Part shown: in pieces, positions 17,000 to 26,479 of the stretch
Layout of the letters: the number at the start of each line of letters is the position of its first letter
Position numbering within the stretch: position 1 is the first letter of the stretch
Assembly: GCA_029945945.1 (NCBI GenBank)
Contig: JAQSDM010000001.1
Coordinates: 291,986 to 355,985 of the forward strand
Direction of reading: 5' to 3'
Length of the DNA stretch: 64,000 bases
DNA from: Algoriphagus sp.
GTDB lineage: Bacteria; Bacteroidota; Bacteroidia; Cytophagales; Cyclobacteriaceae
Made by a program: the position numbers and the translations under genes
The notes under the pieces: model-generated
Databases searched by the model: none
What the model saw: the letters and a program-made list of their open reading frames with translations, nothing else
What the model was told of the DNA's origin: nothing

Positions 17000-19624
17000 T
17001 TAAAGGTACAATTCCCTGGCCTTAGCAACTACTCTTTCCAGTCCGGCAAGGTCTTTTCCTCCTGCAGTGGCAAAAAACGGCTGTCCGCCTCCTCCGCCTT
17101 GAATTTCTTTCGCCAGTTCTCTCACGATCAGACCAGCATTCAGGTTTTTGGATTCGATCAACCTTTCGTCTAAAATCACAGCAATCTGTGGCTTATCTTC
17201 AATCTGAGCTGCCAAAACCACAAAGGCCAAAGGAACCTCATTTTTCAACTCGTATGACAATTTCTTCAAGGCCTCAGCATTTGGCAATTCTACCTGAGCA
17301 ATCAGTGTATTGATTCCCTCACCGATCACGAACTGTTTAAGCAATTCAATTTTCAGGCCAGCTGATTTTTCCAAATACAAAGATTCAATGTCTTTCTTCA
17401 ATTCGTTTCGCTCATGAATCAGGTTTTCCACTGCCTTTTTCAAGTCAGTCGGATGCTTAAGAAGCTCCCCGATTTCTTTGAGAAGGTTTTCCTGCTCGCG
17501 CAAATGAGCCTCGGCTGCTTTCGATGTAATCGCTTCAATACGTCGAACACCTGACGAGATCGATCCTTCTGACACAATCTTGAACAATCCAATCTGACTC
17601 GTATATGAAACGTGAGTACCTCCGCAAAGCTCAACCGAAAACTGTGGATCGAATGTGATCACCCGCACAAAGTCACCGTATTTTTCTCCGAAAAGCGCGG
17701 TTGCACCTTTCTTCTTGGCTTCTTCGATCGGCACATTGCGAAGCTCCACCAACGGAATATTCTCGCGGACTTTTGAGTTCACTATTTCCTCGACTCTAGA
17801 AATCTCTTCTTCTGTCAATTTCGAGAAATGAGAGAAGTCGAAACGAAGCAAGTTTTCATTTACCAGCGATCCTCTCTGCTGAATATGATTCCCCAATACT
17901 TCTTTCAAAGCTGACTGAAGCAAGTGAGTCGCAGAGTGATTATTCTCTGTCAATTTTCGCTTAGTCCGATCTACTTCCGCAGAAAATCTCAACTCTGGTT
18001 TTGAAGGAAGCTTTTCTACAAAATGAACAATCAGGTCATTTTCCTTTTTGGTGTCGATCACGCGAATCTTTTCGACATCTGAGATCAGCCAACCTGTATC
18101 TCCTACTTGTCCGCCGCTCTCTGCATAGAAAGGTGTTTTGTCCAAAACCAATTGGTATCTGTCGCCTTTTTTGTCGGTGATGACGCGGTACTTGATAATT
18201 TGAGAATAGGCATCCAAAAAGTCATATCCGATAAATTCCACTCCGGCATCTTCATGAACAAGCATCCAATCTCCGGTTTCCTGTTCTGAAGCCGCTCTCG
18301 ATCTTGCTTTTTGCTTTTCCATCTCCTCAGCAAAACCAGTTTCGTCCAGTGAAAAGCCACTCTCCCTTGCAATCAGGGAAGTCAAGTCCAGCGGAAAACC
18401 AAAGGTATCGTACAATTCAAAGGCTGTTTTCCCTGGGATAACTCTCTCGAACTTATCCTCCAATTCTGCCTTGATCTGATCGAGGATTTTCAATCCGTTG
18501 TCCAGCGTATGCAGAAAAGAAATCTCCTCCTCCTGAATCACTCTGGAAATAAACTCCTGCTGCTGTCTCACTTCCGGAAAAATATCTCCGAAATTCTCAG
18601 CAATCAGCGGAGCCAATTCATATAAAAATGGTTCCCGGAAGCCCAGGAAGGTATATCCGTATCGGACAGCTCTTCTCAGGATTCGGCGAATTACATAACC
18701 TGCTTTGTTGTTGGATGGCAACTGACCATCGGCTATCGTGAATGAAATCGCACGAATATGGTCCACAATTACGCGGAAAGCGATGTCTGTGGGCTCGTCA
18801 ATTCCGTAGGTTTTCCCTGATTTCTTAGCCAGCGCATCCAGAAATGGCTTGAATAGATCGGTATCGTAATTGGAAGATTTGAACTGAATGGCTCTTACCA
18901 GACGCTCGAAACCCATCCCCGTATCCACATGCTTTGCAGGCAATTCTTTCAGACTTCCGTCAGCGATTCTGTTGAACTGCATGAATACCAAATTCCAGAT
19001 TTCGATCACCTGAGGATGGTCGTTATTCACCAATTCACGTCCCGGAATTTTGGCAATTTCAGCTTCCGATCTCAGGTCGACATGGATTTCGGAGCATGGT
19101 CCGCATGGCCCGGTGTCTCCCATTTCCCAGAAATTATCCTTCTTCGAACCCATGATGATCCGATCGGTCGGTACGATTTTGCTCCAAAGCTCATACGCCT
19201 CTGAGTCCATTTCAAGCTTGTCTCCTGCATCTCCTGCGAAAACAGAAACATACAAGCGATCTTTCGGAAGTTTGTAGACTTCAGTCAACAACTCCCACGC
19301 CCACTCAATTGCTTCTTTCTTGAAATAATCCCCAAAGGACCAGTTGCCCAGCATCTCAAACATGGTGTGGTGATAGGTATCAACCCCTACTTCTTCGAGA
19401 TCATTATGCTTTCCGCTCACGCGAAGGCATTTTTGGCTATTGGCTACTCGTGGATATTTGGCAATTTCATTGCCGAGAAATGCGTCTTTAAACTGATTCA
19501 TCCCGGCGTTGGTAAACATCAGGGTTGGGTCATTTTTGACCACAATCGGGGATGAAGGAACGTATTGGTGCTGTTTGGATTGGAAAAACTCGATGAAAGT
19601 ACTCCGGATTTTCTTTGCTTCCAT
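17000..19624 (-). CDS. alaS: Alanine-tRNA ligase
   Basis: The 874-residue enzyme charges tRNA(Ala). MFTNAGMNQFKDAFLG and HTMFEMLGNWSFGDYF mark the class II catalytic core, NNHSATHLLQSAL the zinc-dependent editing domain together with VELCGGTH, and GGGGGQPFFATAGG the C-terminal C-Ala domain. Start is set at MEAKKIRSTF (19624), which matches the family; the six residues before it are unlikely. It leads the alaS-gatB-tlpA operon and has a good promoter at 19698-19728. Confidence 0.96.
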   Translation of the reverse strand: MEAKKIRSTFIEFFQSKQHQYVPSSPIVVKNDPTLMFTNAGMNQFKDAFLGNEIAKYPRVANSQKCLRVSGKHNDLEEVGVDTYHHTMFEMLGNWSFGDYFKKEAIEWAWELLTEVYKLPKDRLYVSVFAGDAGDKLEMDSEAYELWSKIVPTDRIIMGSKKDNFWEMGDTGPCGPCSEIHVDLRSEAEIAKIPGRELVNNDHPQVIEIWNLVFMQFNRIADGSLKELPAKHVDTGMGFERLVRAIQFKSSNYDTDLFKPFLDALAKKSGKTYGIDEPTDIAFRVIVDHIRAISFTIADGQLPSNNKAGYVIRRILRRAVRYGYTFLGFREPFLYELAPLIAENFGDIFPEVRQQQEFISRVIQEEEISFLHTLDNGLKILDQIKAELEDKFERVIPGKTAFELYDTFGFPLDLTSLIARESGFSLDETGFAEEMEKQKARSRAASEQETGDWMLVHEDAGVEFIGYDFLDAYSQIIKYRVITDKKGDRYQLVLDKTPFYAESGGQVGDTGWLISDVEKIRVIDTKKENDLIVHFVEKLPSKPELRFSAEVDRTKRKLTENNHSATHLLQSALKEVLGNHIQQRGSLVNENLLRFDFSHFSKLTEEEISRVEEIVNSKVRENIPLVELRNVPIEEAKKKGATALFGEKYGDFVRVITFDPQFSVELCGGTHVSYTSQIGLFKIVSEGSISSGVRRIEAITSKAAEAHLREQENLLKEIGELLKHPTDLKKAVENLIHERNELKKDIESLYLEKSAGLKIELLKQFVIGEGINTLIAQVELPNAEALKKLSYELKNEVPLAFVVLAAQIEDKPQIAVILDERLIESKNLNAGLIVRELAKEIQGGGGGQPFFATAGGKDLAGLERVVAKARELYL

Positions 19625-19697
19625 GAAAGGTATATCGTGCAAGAGTTGAGTTTTGATCTCCCAAAATCGTTTCGGGAAGTCGTTTTTTTCTGGTTGG

Positions 19698-19728
19698 CAA
19701 AATTAGCAGAAATTAAGCCTCTCGCAAA
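19698..19728 (-). promoter_or_regulatory. Promoter of the alaS operon
   Basis: On the minus strand TTTG (19725-19728) is separated by 19 bases from TAATTTTG (19698-19705), a full match to the Bacteroidota consensus. It leaves a 5' UTR of roughly 65 bases before alaS. Confidence 0.65.
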
Positions 19729-19729
19729 G

Positions 19730-20011
19730 GCACGGTCGAACTGAGGCGATTTTACCGCTGATTGCCTGATAAAAATTCGAAGATATCCTGCCTCTTTCGA
19801 ATCTGATTTTTTTTTAAACCACAAAGCCAACAGAAGAGCACAAAGAAAATTCTCGAAATGGCGCAAAGAAGCGACGATTTTTATTTCCATAAGAATCAAA
19901 CTCTTTTCCATTTCGCCCAAGCTAAAAATGTTTTTCGCTGGTTGTTCTATCTGAACTTGATTACTTATTCCCCGCGGCAGCTGTCGACCGTTGACCGTGG
20001 TCTGTTGACCA
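19730..20011. repeat. Gene-free stretch with short degenerate direct repeats
   Basis: The gap between alaS and the mlaD-like gene holds no gene. At 19817-19875 the words CACAAAG, GCACAAAG and GCGCAAAG recur about every 9-18 bases. At 19978-20010 GACCGTTGACC, GTGGTC and TGTTGACC form a second run. Both resemble repeat families found in other gaps of this window. Confidence 0.45.
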
Positions 20012-20998
20012 TTAATTATTCTCCTTCTCCGCTTTCATTCGGGCTTTTTCCTGATCCTTGTAATACTTTCTGAACAGGAAGTTTGACTTCATCGCTTCCA
20101 TATTCTCATTCAGTTTGTAAGTACTGCTCTCTACATTTTCCAGCGTCTGCACCAGCTGCTCCCGGAAGGCAGAATCACTCACAATCAACCCGGCAGTACC
20201 TTCGCCCTTTTGGATGTTTTGCATCAAAGTTTTCATACTGACCATCATTTCAGCTGCATCAGCACTGGTTTGTTCCAGTTGCTCCAATGATTTCTCCAGA
20301 TTATTGTTCATCAGAGTGTCAGTGAACAAGCTATTGACAATGCCATCTCCCTGCTCCAGTTCTATAATCAAATCCTTTCCGGCTTTGGCAATAGCAGCCG
20401 CATTCGACCCTGCAATCCTAAATTCACTAACCGCCCCTTTCAAATCCGCTGATAAACGAGGATCAGATAACACCTCCCAAATCGCCTCACTTTCGTTCAG
20501 TTTCTCAGTGATTTCAGCCAAATTAATCAATGTCAATTCCAGGTAATTACCGGAAGAATTAAGCTTTTCGAGCATTTCATCCGTATCGATTTGCTTCGCA
20601 GGATAGAGCGTATCTCCTTCCTCAACAGCTTCGGCAAATTCCTTCTGAGGTAGGATCTGTATTATTTTATTCCCCATCAAACCATCCGTATTGATCGAGG
20701 TCAAAGCATTCTTTTTTATAAAAGATTTCATCGATTTATCAATCAAAAGTGTGACATGGATGGTAGTATCATCCAGCATTTCGACGGATTTGACTGTACC
20801 CACATCCATTCCCTGAAACCGGACATTATTGCCTGGGACCAATCCATTCACGTTTTCTACAACGGCCGTGATAGGAAATGAACTTCCAAAAATATTCTGG
20901 TTTTTGCCGATCATATAGAGAGCGAAAACCAGAAACATCAAACTGGCAATGACAATCATTCCCAATTTTGCGTTAGCGATTCTTTTGTCGTCTTTCAT
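20012..20998 (-). CDS. mlaD: MlaD-like MCE-domain lipid transport protein
   Basis: The 328-residue protein has one N-terminal membrane anchor (LGMIVIASLMFLVFALYMIG) and an MCE domain (VENVNGLVPGNNVRFQGMDV; DDTTIHVTLLIDKSM). A long helical region follows (about 130-310). MCE proteins form rings that shuttle phospholipid between inner and outer membranes with an ABC transporter. The gene is the third of an operon; its start lies two bases after the ATPase gene. Confidence 0.9.
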   Translation of the reverse strand: MKDDKRIANAKLGMIVIASLMFLVFALYMIGKNQNIFGSSFPITAVVENVNGLVPGNNVRFQGMDVGTVKSVEMLDDTTIHVTLLIDKSMKSFIKKNALTSINTDGLMGNKIIQILPQKEFAEAVEEGDTLYPAKQIDTDEMLEKLNSSGNYLELTLINLAEITEKLNESEAIWEVLSDPRLSADLKGAVSEFRIAGSNAAAIAKAGKDLIIELEQGDGIVNSLFTDTLMNNNLEKSLEQLEQTSADAAEMMVSMKTLMQNIQKGEGTAGLIVSDSAFREQLVQTLENVESSTYKLNENMEAMKSNFLFRKYYKDQEKARMKAEKENN

Positions 20999-21000
20999 AA

Positions 21001-21741
21001 TTAATCAAAAAACTCTCTGACTTTCGGGTCAGTTATTTTTAATAAGTTTTCATAGGTATCTGATGCATAATTCTTCCCGTCGATCAGCATGATTACTCGA
21101 TCTGAAGTCATCTTGATACACTTCATATCATGAGAAATGATGACTGCTGTCGCTTTGTATTTTTCCTGAACTTCATTCATCAATTGGCTGATCTCTCTTG
21201 CGGTGATCGGATCGAGACCGGTCGTTGGTTCGTCATAGAGGATTACCTTTGGTTTCAGGATCAGAGTTCTCGCAAGGGCTATTCTTTTCCGCATTCCTCC
21301 GGAAAGTTCGGAAGGCATCATATCTACTGTATGAGCTAATCCAACATCTTCCAATGCTTCCAAAACTGCATCTTTTGCATTAAACTTTCGCTCCTCCTTG
21401 GACCAATGTCTTCGCAGCGGAAACTCCAGGTTTTGCCTCACAGTCATCGAGTCGTATAAGGCATTGCTTTGGAAAAGAAATCCGACATCGGCCCTTAGCA
21501 TGTCCATTTCATCATCATCCAATTTACTGATATCATTATTGATCACGATTATTTTCCCGGAATCAGGAATCAGAAGTCTGATGATGCATTTGATTAAAAC
21601 TGATTTCCCGGACCCGGACTTTCCAAGTATCGCAAGGTTTTCCCCGGGGATGACGTTCATCGAAAAATCCCTCAATACATGATTTTTCCCAAATGAGATG
21701 TTCACGTTTTTCACTTCTATGATAGGTGCGATCTCAGTCAT
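21001..21741 (-). CDS. mlaF: MlaF-like ABC transporter ATP-binding protein
   Basis: The 246-residue ATPase has Walker A GKSGSGKSVLIK, the ABC signature LSGGMRKRIALART, Walker B VILYDEPTTGLDP and the switch histidine in AVIISHDMK. It belongs to the MlaF/Ttg2A group that powers MCE lipid transport. It lies between the permease (3 bases) and the MCE protein (2 bases) in the order mlaE-mlaF-mlaD. Confidence 0.93.
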   Translation of the reverse strand: MTEIAPIIEVKNVNISFGKNHVLRDFSMNVIPGENLAILGKSGSGKSVLIKCIIRLLIPDSGKIIVINNDISKLDDDEMDMLRADVGFLFQSNALYDSMTVRQNLEFPLRRHWSKEERKFNAKDAVLEALEDVGLAHTVDMMPSELSGGMRKRIALARTLILKPKVILYDEPTTGLDPITAREISQLMNEVQEKYKATAVIISHDMKCIKMTSDRVIMLIDGKNYASDTYENLLKITDPKVREFFD

Positions 21742-21744
21742 CTT

Positions 21745-22509
21745 TTACGTCAGTCCAAGCAAGTCAGTAATCTGAACAGCGATCAAGTCAATAATAAAGA
21801 CAAGTAAAGAAGCCACAATCACCGCTGTCGTGGCAGATCTTCCGACTCCCTCGGTACCTTTTTGAGAAGTATAACCTTTGTAACAACCGATGATGCCTAT
21901 GGCAAACCCGAAAAAGTAAGTCTTGATAAGTGAAGGAATAAAATCCCCAAATTTCAAAATATTGAATGATTGAGACCAATACAAAGTCCAGCTAACATTC
22001 CCCCTGATATTACAACCCAAATATCCTCCATACATAGAGATGGCGATTGCCAAACACGTAAGCAACGGTACCATCAGGGTGGACGCCATGACCCGAGTCA
22101 CCACCAAATACTTAAAAGGATTGGTTCCTGAGACTTCCATCGCATCGATCTGCTCAGTCACCCGCATAGATCCAAGTTCGGCTCCTATTCCAGAACCTAT
22201 CTTTCCGGCGCAAATCAGGGCTGTGATTACGGGAGTAATCTCCCTGACAAGGGAAACTGAAACCATCGAAGGCAGTAATGACACCGCACCAAACTCCACC
22301 AGAGTTGGCCGTGACTGTATAGTCAAAACCAACCCCATGATAAAACCGGTGATCCCAACCAGGGTTAGCGACTTGTAACCTATCCAATAACATTGGTTTA
22401 CAAACTCCTCAAACTCCTGCTTTGGCTTGAGGATTTCCCTGAAAAATCGGGCTGTGAAACGGGAAATATCTCCCACTTCTGTGAAAAATGGACTATCGAA
22501 AATTTTCAA
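21745..22509 (-). CDS. mlaE: MlaE-like ABC transporter permease
   Basis: The 254-residue integral membrane protein has about five or six helices and the MlaE/Ttg2B signature around EITPVITALICAGKIGSGIG and AELGSMRVTEQIDAMEVSG. It is the permease of the MCE lipid transporter. The only start fitting the family N-terminus (MKIFDSPFFTEVGD) is a TTG at 22509, which is unusual. It is the first gene of the operon. A -7-like TACTTTTG on the minus strand (22564-22571) lies upstream but has no good -33 partner. Confidence 0.9.
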   Translation of the reverse strand: MKIFDSPFFTEVGDISRFTARFFREILKPKQEFEEFVNQCYWIGYKSLTLVGITGFIMGLVLTIQSRPTLVEFGAVSLLPSMVSVSLVREITPVITALICAGKIGSGIGAELGSMRVTEQIDAMEVSGTNPFKYLVVTRVMASTLMVPLLTCLAIAISMYGGYLGCNIRGNVSWTLYWSQSFNILKFGDFIPSLIKTYFFGFAIGIIGCYKGYTSQKGTEGVGRSATTAVIVASLLVFIIDLIAVQITDLLGLT

Positions 22510-22815
22510 GCGATTCGTATTTTAATTCTATATCTAAAATCGAAATTGCACTACTAAAAATTACAAAAGTAAATCACTTGTTTCAATGATATTGGTCATA
22601 TAATGAACGTAAGCTGCTTTTTAAGTCTTAAAAATTTCAAATTCTGAGGCCAGATTCTCAAAGTTTTTTGCCTTCCTGAGTCCACAATAATTAAAACTAA
22701 ATTTGATTCTAAGCGACCGAAAGTTAATTTCATAAAAATTTTTAAAACCCGCAAAAAACCTAATCCCTCTGCGATCTCAACACACACTTTGAACATTTCG
22801 CGATCATAAAAAGAT
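22510..22815. other. Divergent intergenic region, nothing recognised
   Basis: This 306-base AT-rich gap separates mlaE from the divergent D-threonine aldolase-like gene. Apart from the -7-like box at 22564-22571 I see no repeat, hairpin or ORF that can be supported. Confidence 0.5.
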
Positions 22816-23916
22816 ATGAGCTACCTCAATAAAATAACCTCCCCGACTCTCCTCCTCGACGAGAAAATCTGCCGCGCCAACCTGAAAAACATGGCTGACA
22901 AAGCAAAGCGCCACGGCAAAAAACTGGTTCCTCACTTCAAGACCGCCCAATCGCATCAGATCGGGGAATGGGCCAAAGAATACGGAATCACCGAAGTGAC
23001 CGCCTCTTCCATCAAGATGGCTGAATATCTCAGCGGTCAGGGATGGGAAAATATCCACATCGCTTTTCCTTTCAATCCCCTGGAAATCCCCCGCCTGAAT
23101 AAATTGGCTGCAACACAATCGATATCAGTTCAACTCATCAATCCGGTCACCACGCAGATGCTGGTGGACAAATTGGAGCATCCAGTGGGATTCTTCATCG
23201 AGATCGATGCGGGCTATGGACGCACAGGTGTGGAAGTGAGTGATTTCGGGTTGATCGAGGAGATCCTTCGCACTGCGAAAAAATCCGACAAACTCTGGTT
23301 CAAAGGTTTCTACATCCATGCCGGACATTCCTATTACATCAAGGATATTCCAGGATTGTACGAACAAACCCGCAATGCGCTCAACATGCTCAAGTTTAAG
23401 TATCAATCTGAATATCCGAACTTGGTCACTCGAACAGGTGATACTCCTGGTTGTTCGGTGATGGAAGACTTCGGCGATATTGACGAACTCGGACCCGGCA
23501 ACTTTGTATTCTACGACCTGATGCAAGTAGTGCTGGGAAGTTGTGATCGCGAAGACATTGCCGTAGCACTTGCCGTACCTGTGGTGGACATCAAAAAAGA
23601 CCGAAAAGAAATCCTCGTCCATGGCGGCGGGGTTCATCTTGCCAAAGACGTCCTGGTGGACGCGCACGGCACCAAGAACTTCGGCGAAGTGGTCATCCTG
23701 AATGAAAACGGTTGGACCATTCCGAAGGAAAAATCTTTTTTGAAAAGCATCTCCCAAGAGCATGGAATCATCCAGGCCTCAGACGAATTGATCAACTCGG
23801 TGAAAGTGGGCGATGTCCTCGGCATCCTGCCTGTTCACTCCTGCATGACCGCCGACTGCATGGGAGAATACATGACGCTGGACGGTCAGCTAGTGGACCA
23901 TGCGGAAGGAAAGTGA
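22816..23916 (+). CDS. D-threonine aldolase / D-serine dehydratase-like PLP enzyme
   Basis: The 366-residue protein has the alanine-racemase-like PLP barrel at its N-terminus. KLVPHFKTAQSHQIGEWAKE carries the probable PLP lysine, GFFIEIDAGYGRTGVEV and GFYIHAGHSYY are barrel strands, and PVHSCMTADCMGEYM near the C-terminus is the His/Cys metal site of the D-threonine aldolase-like domain. It likely cleaves a D-3-hydroxy amino acid; the true substrate is unknown. It is a single gene, and GC is visibly higher than in neighbouring gaps. Confidence 0.85.
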   Translation: MSYLNKITSPTLLLDEKICRANLKNMADKAKRHGKKLVPHFKTAQSHQIGEWAKEYGITEVTASSIKMAEYLSGQGWENIHIAFPFNPLEIPRLNKLAATQSISVQLINPVTTQMLVDKLEHPVGFFIEIDAGYGRTGVEVSDFGLIEEILRTAKKSDKLWFKGFYIHAGHSYYIKDIPGLYEQTRNALNMLKFKYQSEYPNLVTRTGDTPGCSVMEDFGDIDELGPGNFVFYDLMQVVLGSCDREDIAVALAVPVVDIKKDRKEILVHGGGVHLAKDVLVDAHGTKNFGEVVILNENGWTIPKEKSFLKSISQEHGIIQASDELINSVKVGDVLGILPVHSCMTADCMGEYMTLDGQLVDHAEGK

Positions 23917-24117
23917 TATGAGATTAGGAGATGGGAGATAAGGGATTAGGAGATTGGAGATCGTCTTTACGAGCTTATCTACTACCAAAGCAGAGGCCCA
24001 AAATCAACCTGTCCACAGAGGCGGAAAGAAATTTTAAATTGGAAATTAAGAGACTAAGAGATTAGAGATCGGCGTTTTATCCATACAGTTTTATTTCCAT
24101 TTCCTATAAATTACCCC
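23917..24117. repeat. Intergenic run of GAGATTAG-like repeats
   Basis: From 23918 to 23963 the words GAGATTAGG, GAGATGGG, GAGATAAGG and GAGATTGG follow one another, and 24045-24071 has GAGACTAAG, GAGATTAG and GAGATCGG. The unit is about 8-10 bases and degenerate. No gene is present. Confidence 0.5.
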
Positions 24118-24624
24118 ATGCACACCCCTCTCGAAATAACCCGATTTTACAATGCTCCGATCACGGAAGTTTTTGAAGCGTTTTCTACATCGGAAAGTTT
24201 GAAAGAATGGTGGGGTCCGAAGGGGTTTGACATGGAAGTAAAGACCTTCGAATTTGAGCCCGGTGGTATTTTTCACTTTGTGCTCCATGGTCCGGGGGGC
24301 TTTGACATGTGGGCCAAATGGGAAATTCTGGAGATTGAAGCTCCTCATCTGTTTCGATTTATCAATTCATTTTCTAACCCTGCCGGAGAAACAGTCCAGG
24401 CACCTGATGTCCCCTTCGGACCGGATTGGCCTTTGGAAATGGTCACCATTTTTAAATTCACTGAGGAAGCCGGTAAGTCCCGGCTGGATTTCAACTCTTA
24501 TCCTTACCATGCCAGCGAGGCATCAAATCGGGTCTTTTTCCAAAATATCCACAATATGGAGCAGGGCTTTGGAGAAACTTTCCAAGGGCTGGAAAAGTAT
24601 TTGGCTGAATCAGGCGAAAAGTGA
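24118..24624 (+). CDS. SRPBCC / AHSA1-family protein
   Basis: The 168-residue protein has the Aha1/SRPBCC pattern: EITRFYNAPITEVFEAFSTS followed by LKEWWGPKGF, a beta strand FEFEPGGIFHFVLHGP, and a C-terminal helix NMEQGFGETFQGLEKYLAE. These helix-grip proteins form a hydrophobic cavity; in bacteria the ligand or enzymatic role is usually unknown. It stands alone after a repeat-filled gap. Confidence 0.85.
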   Translation: MHTPLEITRFYNAPITEVFEAFSTSESLKEWWGPKGFDMEVKTFEFEPGGIFHFVLHGPGGFDMWAKWEILEIEAPHLFRFINSFSNPAGETVQAPDVPFGPDWPLEMVTIFKFTEEAGKSRLDFNSYPYHASEASNRVFFQNIHNMEQGFGETFQGLEKYLAESGEK

Positions 24625-24745
24625 AATCCAAATTCCCTTTGATTGTTGGGAATAGATGCAACTTGCTTTCGACTGAGTTGCCTGGAATGATCCCAACCTG
24701 GAAAGTGCTAAATTGGATTATCCAACGATAACAAGACTTATCGAT

Positions 24746-24946
24746 ATGACCCGATCCACTTCCATCGATCCAAGCACCGCGGCATTTTTGAGCTTTCTCC
24801 TCCCCGGCTGGGGACAGATGCGCCGTGGCAAAACCGCACAGGGACTGATCTGGATGGTAGTGGTAATCGCAGGCTACCTGATGATGGTTGTCCCCGGGGT
24901 GATCCTCCATATCCTCTGTATGGTGGAGGCATATTGGAGGGATTGA
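24746..24946 (+). CDS. Small TM2-like membrane protein
   Basis: The frame holds MTRSTSIDPSTAAFLSFLLP followed by GWGQMRRGKTAQGLIW and a second hydrophobic helix, then LCMVEAYWRD and stop. The PGxGQ sequence between the two helices is typical of TM2/DUF5683-type small membrane proteins. I start at MTRSTS (24746) because the upstream codons add nothing similar. The reading frame may be shortened by a frameshift: an open frame just downstream looks like a continuation (see 24950-25160). Confidence 0.55.
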   Translation: MTRSTSIDPSTAAFLSFLLPGWGQMRRGKTAQGLIWMVVVIAGYLMMVVPGVILHILCMVEAYWRD

Positions 24947-24949
24947 CGG

Positions 24950-25160
24950 AAATACTGGGTGCGGGCAAAAACAGCATGCTACAACTTGTCGAAAGGAGTA
25001 TGAAGCGCTGGAACAAAATACTTGGGAAGGACGCTTTTGGAACTTCCCCGCCTACTATGACCTGGACGATGTGATGCTGAACTTCAATCTGAAGCTAGGC
25101 CTGAGTTTGACGATTTTTGAACCTGTCAATCTTTTCAAGGGCGAGGAGGATGAGGATTGA
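24950..25160 (+). pseudogene. Possible detached C-terminal tail or gene remnant
   Basis: A frame without a credible start reads CRKEYEALEQNTWEGRFWNF, then PAYYDLDDVMLNFNLKLGLS and ends FEPVNLFKGEEDED before a stop at 25158-25160. The composition is protein-like rather than random, and it follows the TM2-like gene directly in a different frame. It is either the C-terminal part of that gene after a frameshift or the remains of another gene. Confidence 0.35.
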
Positions 25161-25211
25161 AGAAAGCAGATTGCTCTCAGTCCCCGGAAATTAATCAGTC
25201 CTCCAAGACAT

Positions 25212-25250
25212 AAAAAAAGCCGAAAGGAAATTCCCCCTTCGGCTTTTATT
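25212..25250. terminator. Bidirectional hairpin terminator
   Basis: AAAAGCCGAA (25215-25224) pairs with TTCGGCTTTT (25238-25247). It lies between the TM2 region and the convergent lipoprotein gene and has T-runs on both strands. Confidence 0.75.
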
Positions 25251-25306
25251 CAAAAAATATGCAAACGATTAAAATCAAAAAGAAACTTAATAAGATCTAA
25301 TCCATC

Positions 25307-25987
25307 TTACTGGACCTGCACATTACCTCTTATCCATTCTACCGGAAAGCCATTTCCAAAACCATCTGATGCGCCAAAATCCTCACAGGTAATGGAACCA
25401 TAAATACTTGCTGGGCCTCCATAAATGTAGGTATGCCGATCTACCTCCGCATTAGCCCCTTCACCATTATCTTCAAATCCAATCCAGATTAACCATAATT
25501 CTTCATTAAGTTCAACACCATAGCGAACCCAAGCTCTATTCCCCTCGACATATAGGCAATCCACCTCACCGGAAGCAATCACATTTCCCTCCGTATCAGA
25601 CCAGTTTACCATTCCCACATCATTTCCTTCGCTGTCTTCTTTTGCGTTGAAAGTGATTAAAAAATCGGGATTCTCGGAACCGGGATATAGATCCTGTCCA
25701 CCTCCGGATGCCATGGCTACCCATTTTTTATTGCTCCTGGCAAAAGGATCAATTCCGGGATCGACCGTTCCCTTGGAATTTTTCGCCTGATTGGCCAGTG
25801 CATCCAGAAACGCCTTATTCTCTGACAAAAGGCTTAGGTTTTTGCTTAAAGAGGAATCATTCAATTTTGAATTCTTCAAATCAGCTCCCTCATCGGAGCC
25901 ATCCATACTACATGCTGCTAAAAAAAAAGACAAAATTGAAAACATAAAAACATGTTTTCCGAACGAAACAAATTTTACTTTTTTCAT
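25307..25987 (-). CDS. Lipoprotein of unknown function
   Basis: I do not recognise a family. The 226-residue product has a lipoprotein signal (FSILSFFLAACSMDGSDEG, Cys near residue 26), a polar region, then a beta-rich domain from about residue 90 with the words NPDFLITFNAKEDSEGNDVG and NRAWVRYGVELNEELW. It is probably tethered on the periplasmic or outer face. It is a monocistronic gene; a 450-base AT-rich gap lies upstream. Confidence 0.65.
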   Translation of the reverse strand: MKKVKFVSFGKHVFMFSILSFFLAACSMDGSDEGADLKNSKLNDSSLSKNLSLLSENKAFLDALANQAKNSKGTVDPGIDPFARSNKKWVAMASGGGQDLYPGSENPDFLITFNAKEDSEGNDVGMVNWSDTEGNVIASGEVDCLYVEGNRAWVRYGVELNEELWLIWIGFEDNGEGANAEVDRHTYIYGGPASIYGSITCEDFGASDGFGNGFPVEWIRGNVQVQ

Positions 25988-26437
25988 GGTTTTTTTTGGA
26001 TTTAGGTTAAAATAATAGGATTAATCTATTTGATTTATTCATCAAAACAAAGTGATTATCAGGTATTTATAAAAATAATTCAGTTAAATCCTTTAAAAAT
26101 TCATGTATTCCAAAATCAATTATTCAAACACCAAAATCACTTATTTCAAAAATTTCTCCTCCATTCGTTTTCTTCCCAGTTCAGCTTTGGGTCAACCATA
26201 AAATTCGAAGTCAACCACCTGAAATTTATTTTTCAGCAGCCGAAATATTTTTTTTAAAGGCTTTCTCCCTTAAGTACAATATACTAACAACCTGTTCTCA
26301 TTAAAAACAATATTAAATTCTGAATACTGAATCATATTCATCCATAACAGTTTTTAATTTTATATATGATAAATATTTATTCAATTTATTCTGAATATTA
26401 TCAATAAACGTGAAACCAAGTTGATCCCGTCTCCGTT
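25988..26437. other. AT-rich gene-free region
   Basis: This stretch between divergent genes has very low GC and many A/T runs. No hairpin, consensus promoter pair or credible ORF is evident; short reading frames here have low-complexity products. Confidence 0.5.
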
Positions 26438-26479
26438 ATGTCAGTAATTAAAAACAATTTTATAAAACCTATTAGTATC

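Noticed and set aside
23125..23763. 212-residue reading frame on the minus strand inside the D-threonine aldolase-like gene
   Set aside because: It is a shadow frame: the plus-strand gene has full PLP-enzyme motifs and the minus frame matches no family and has no start context.
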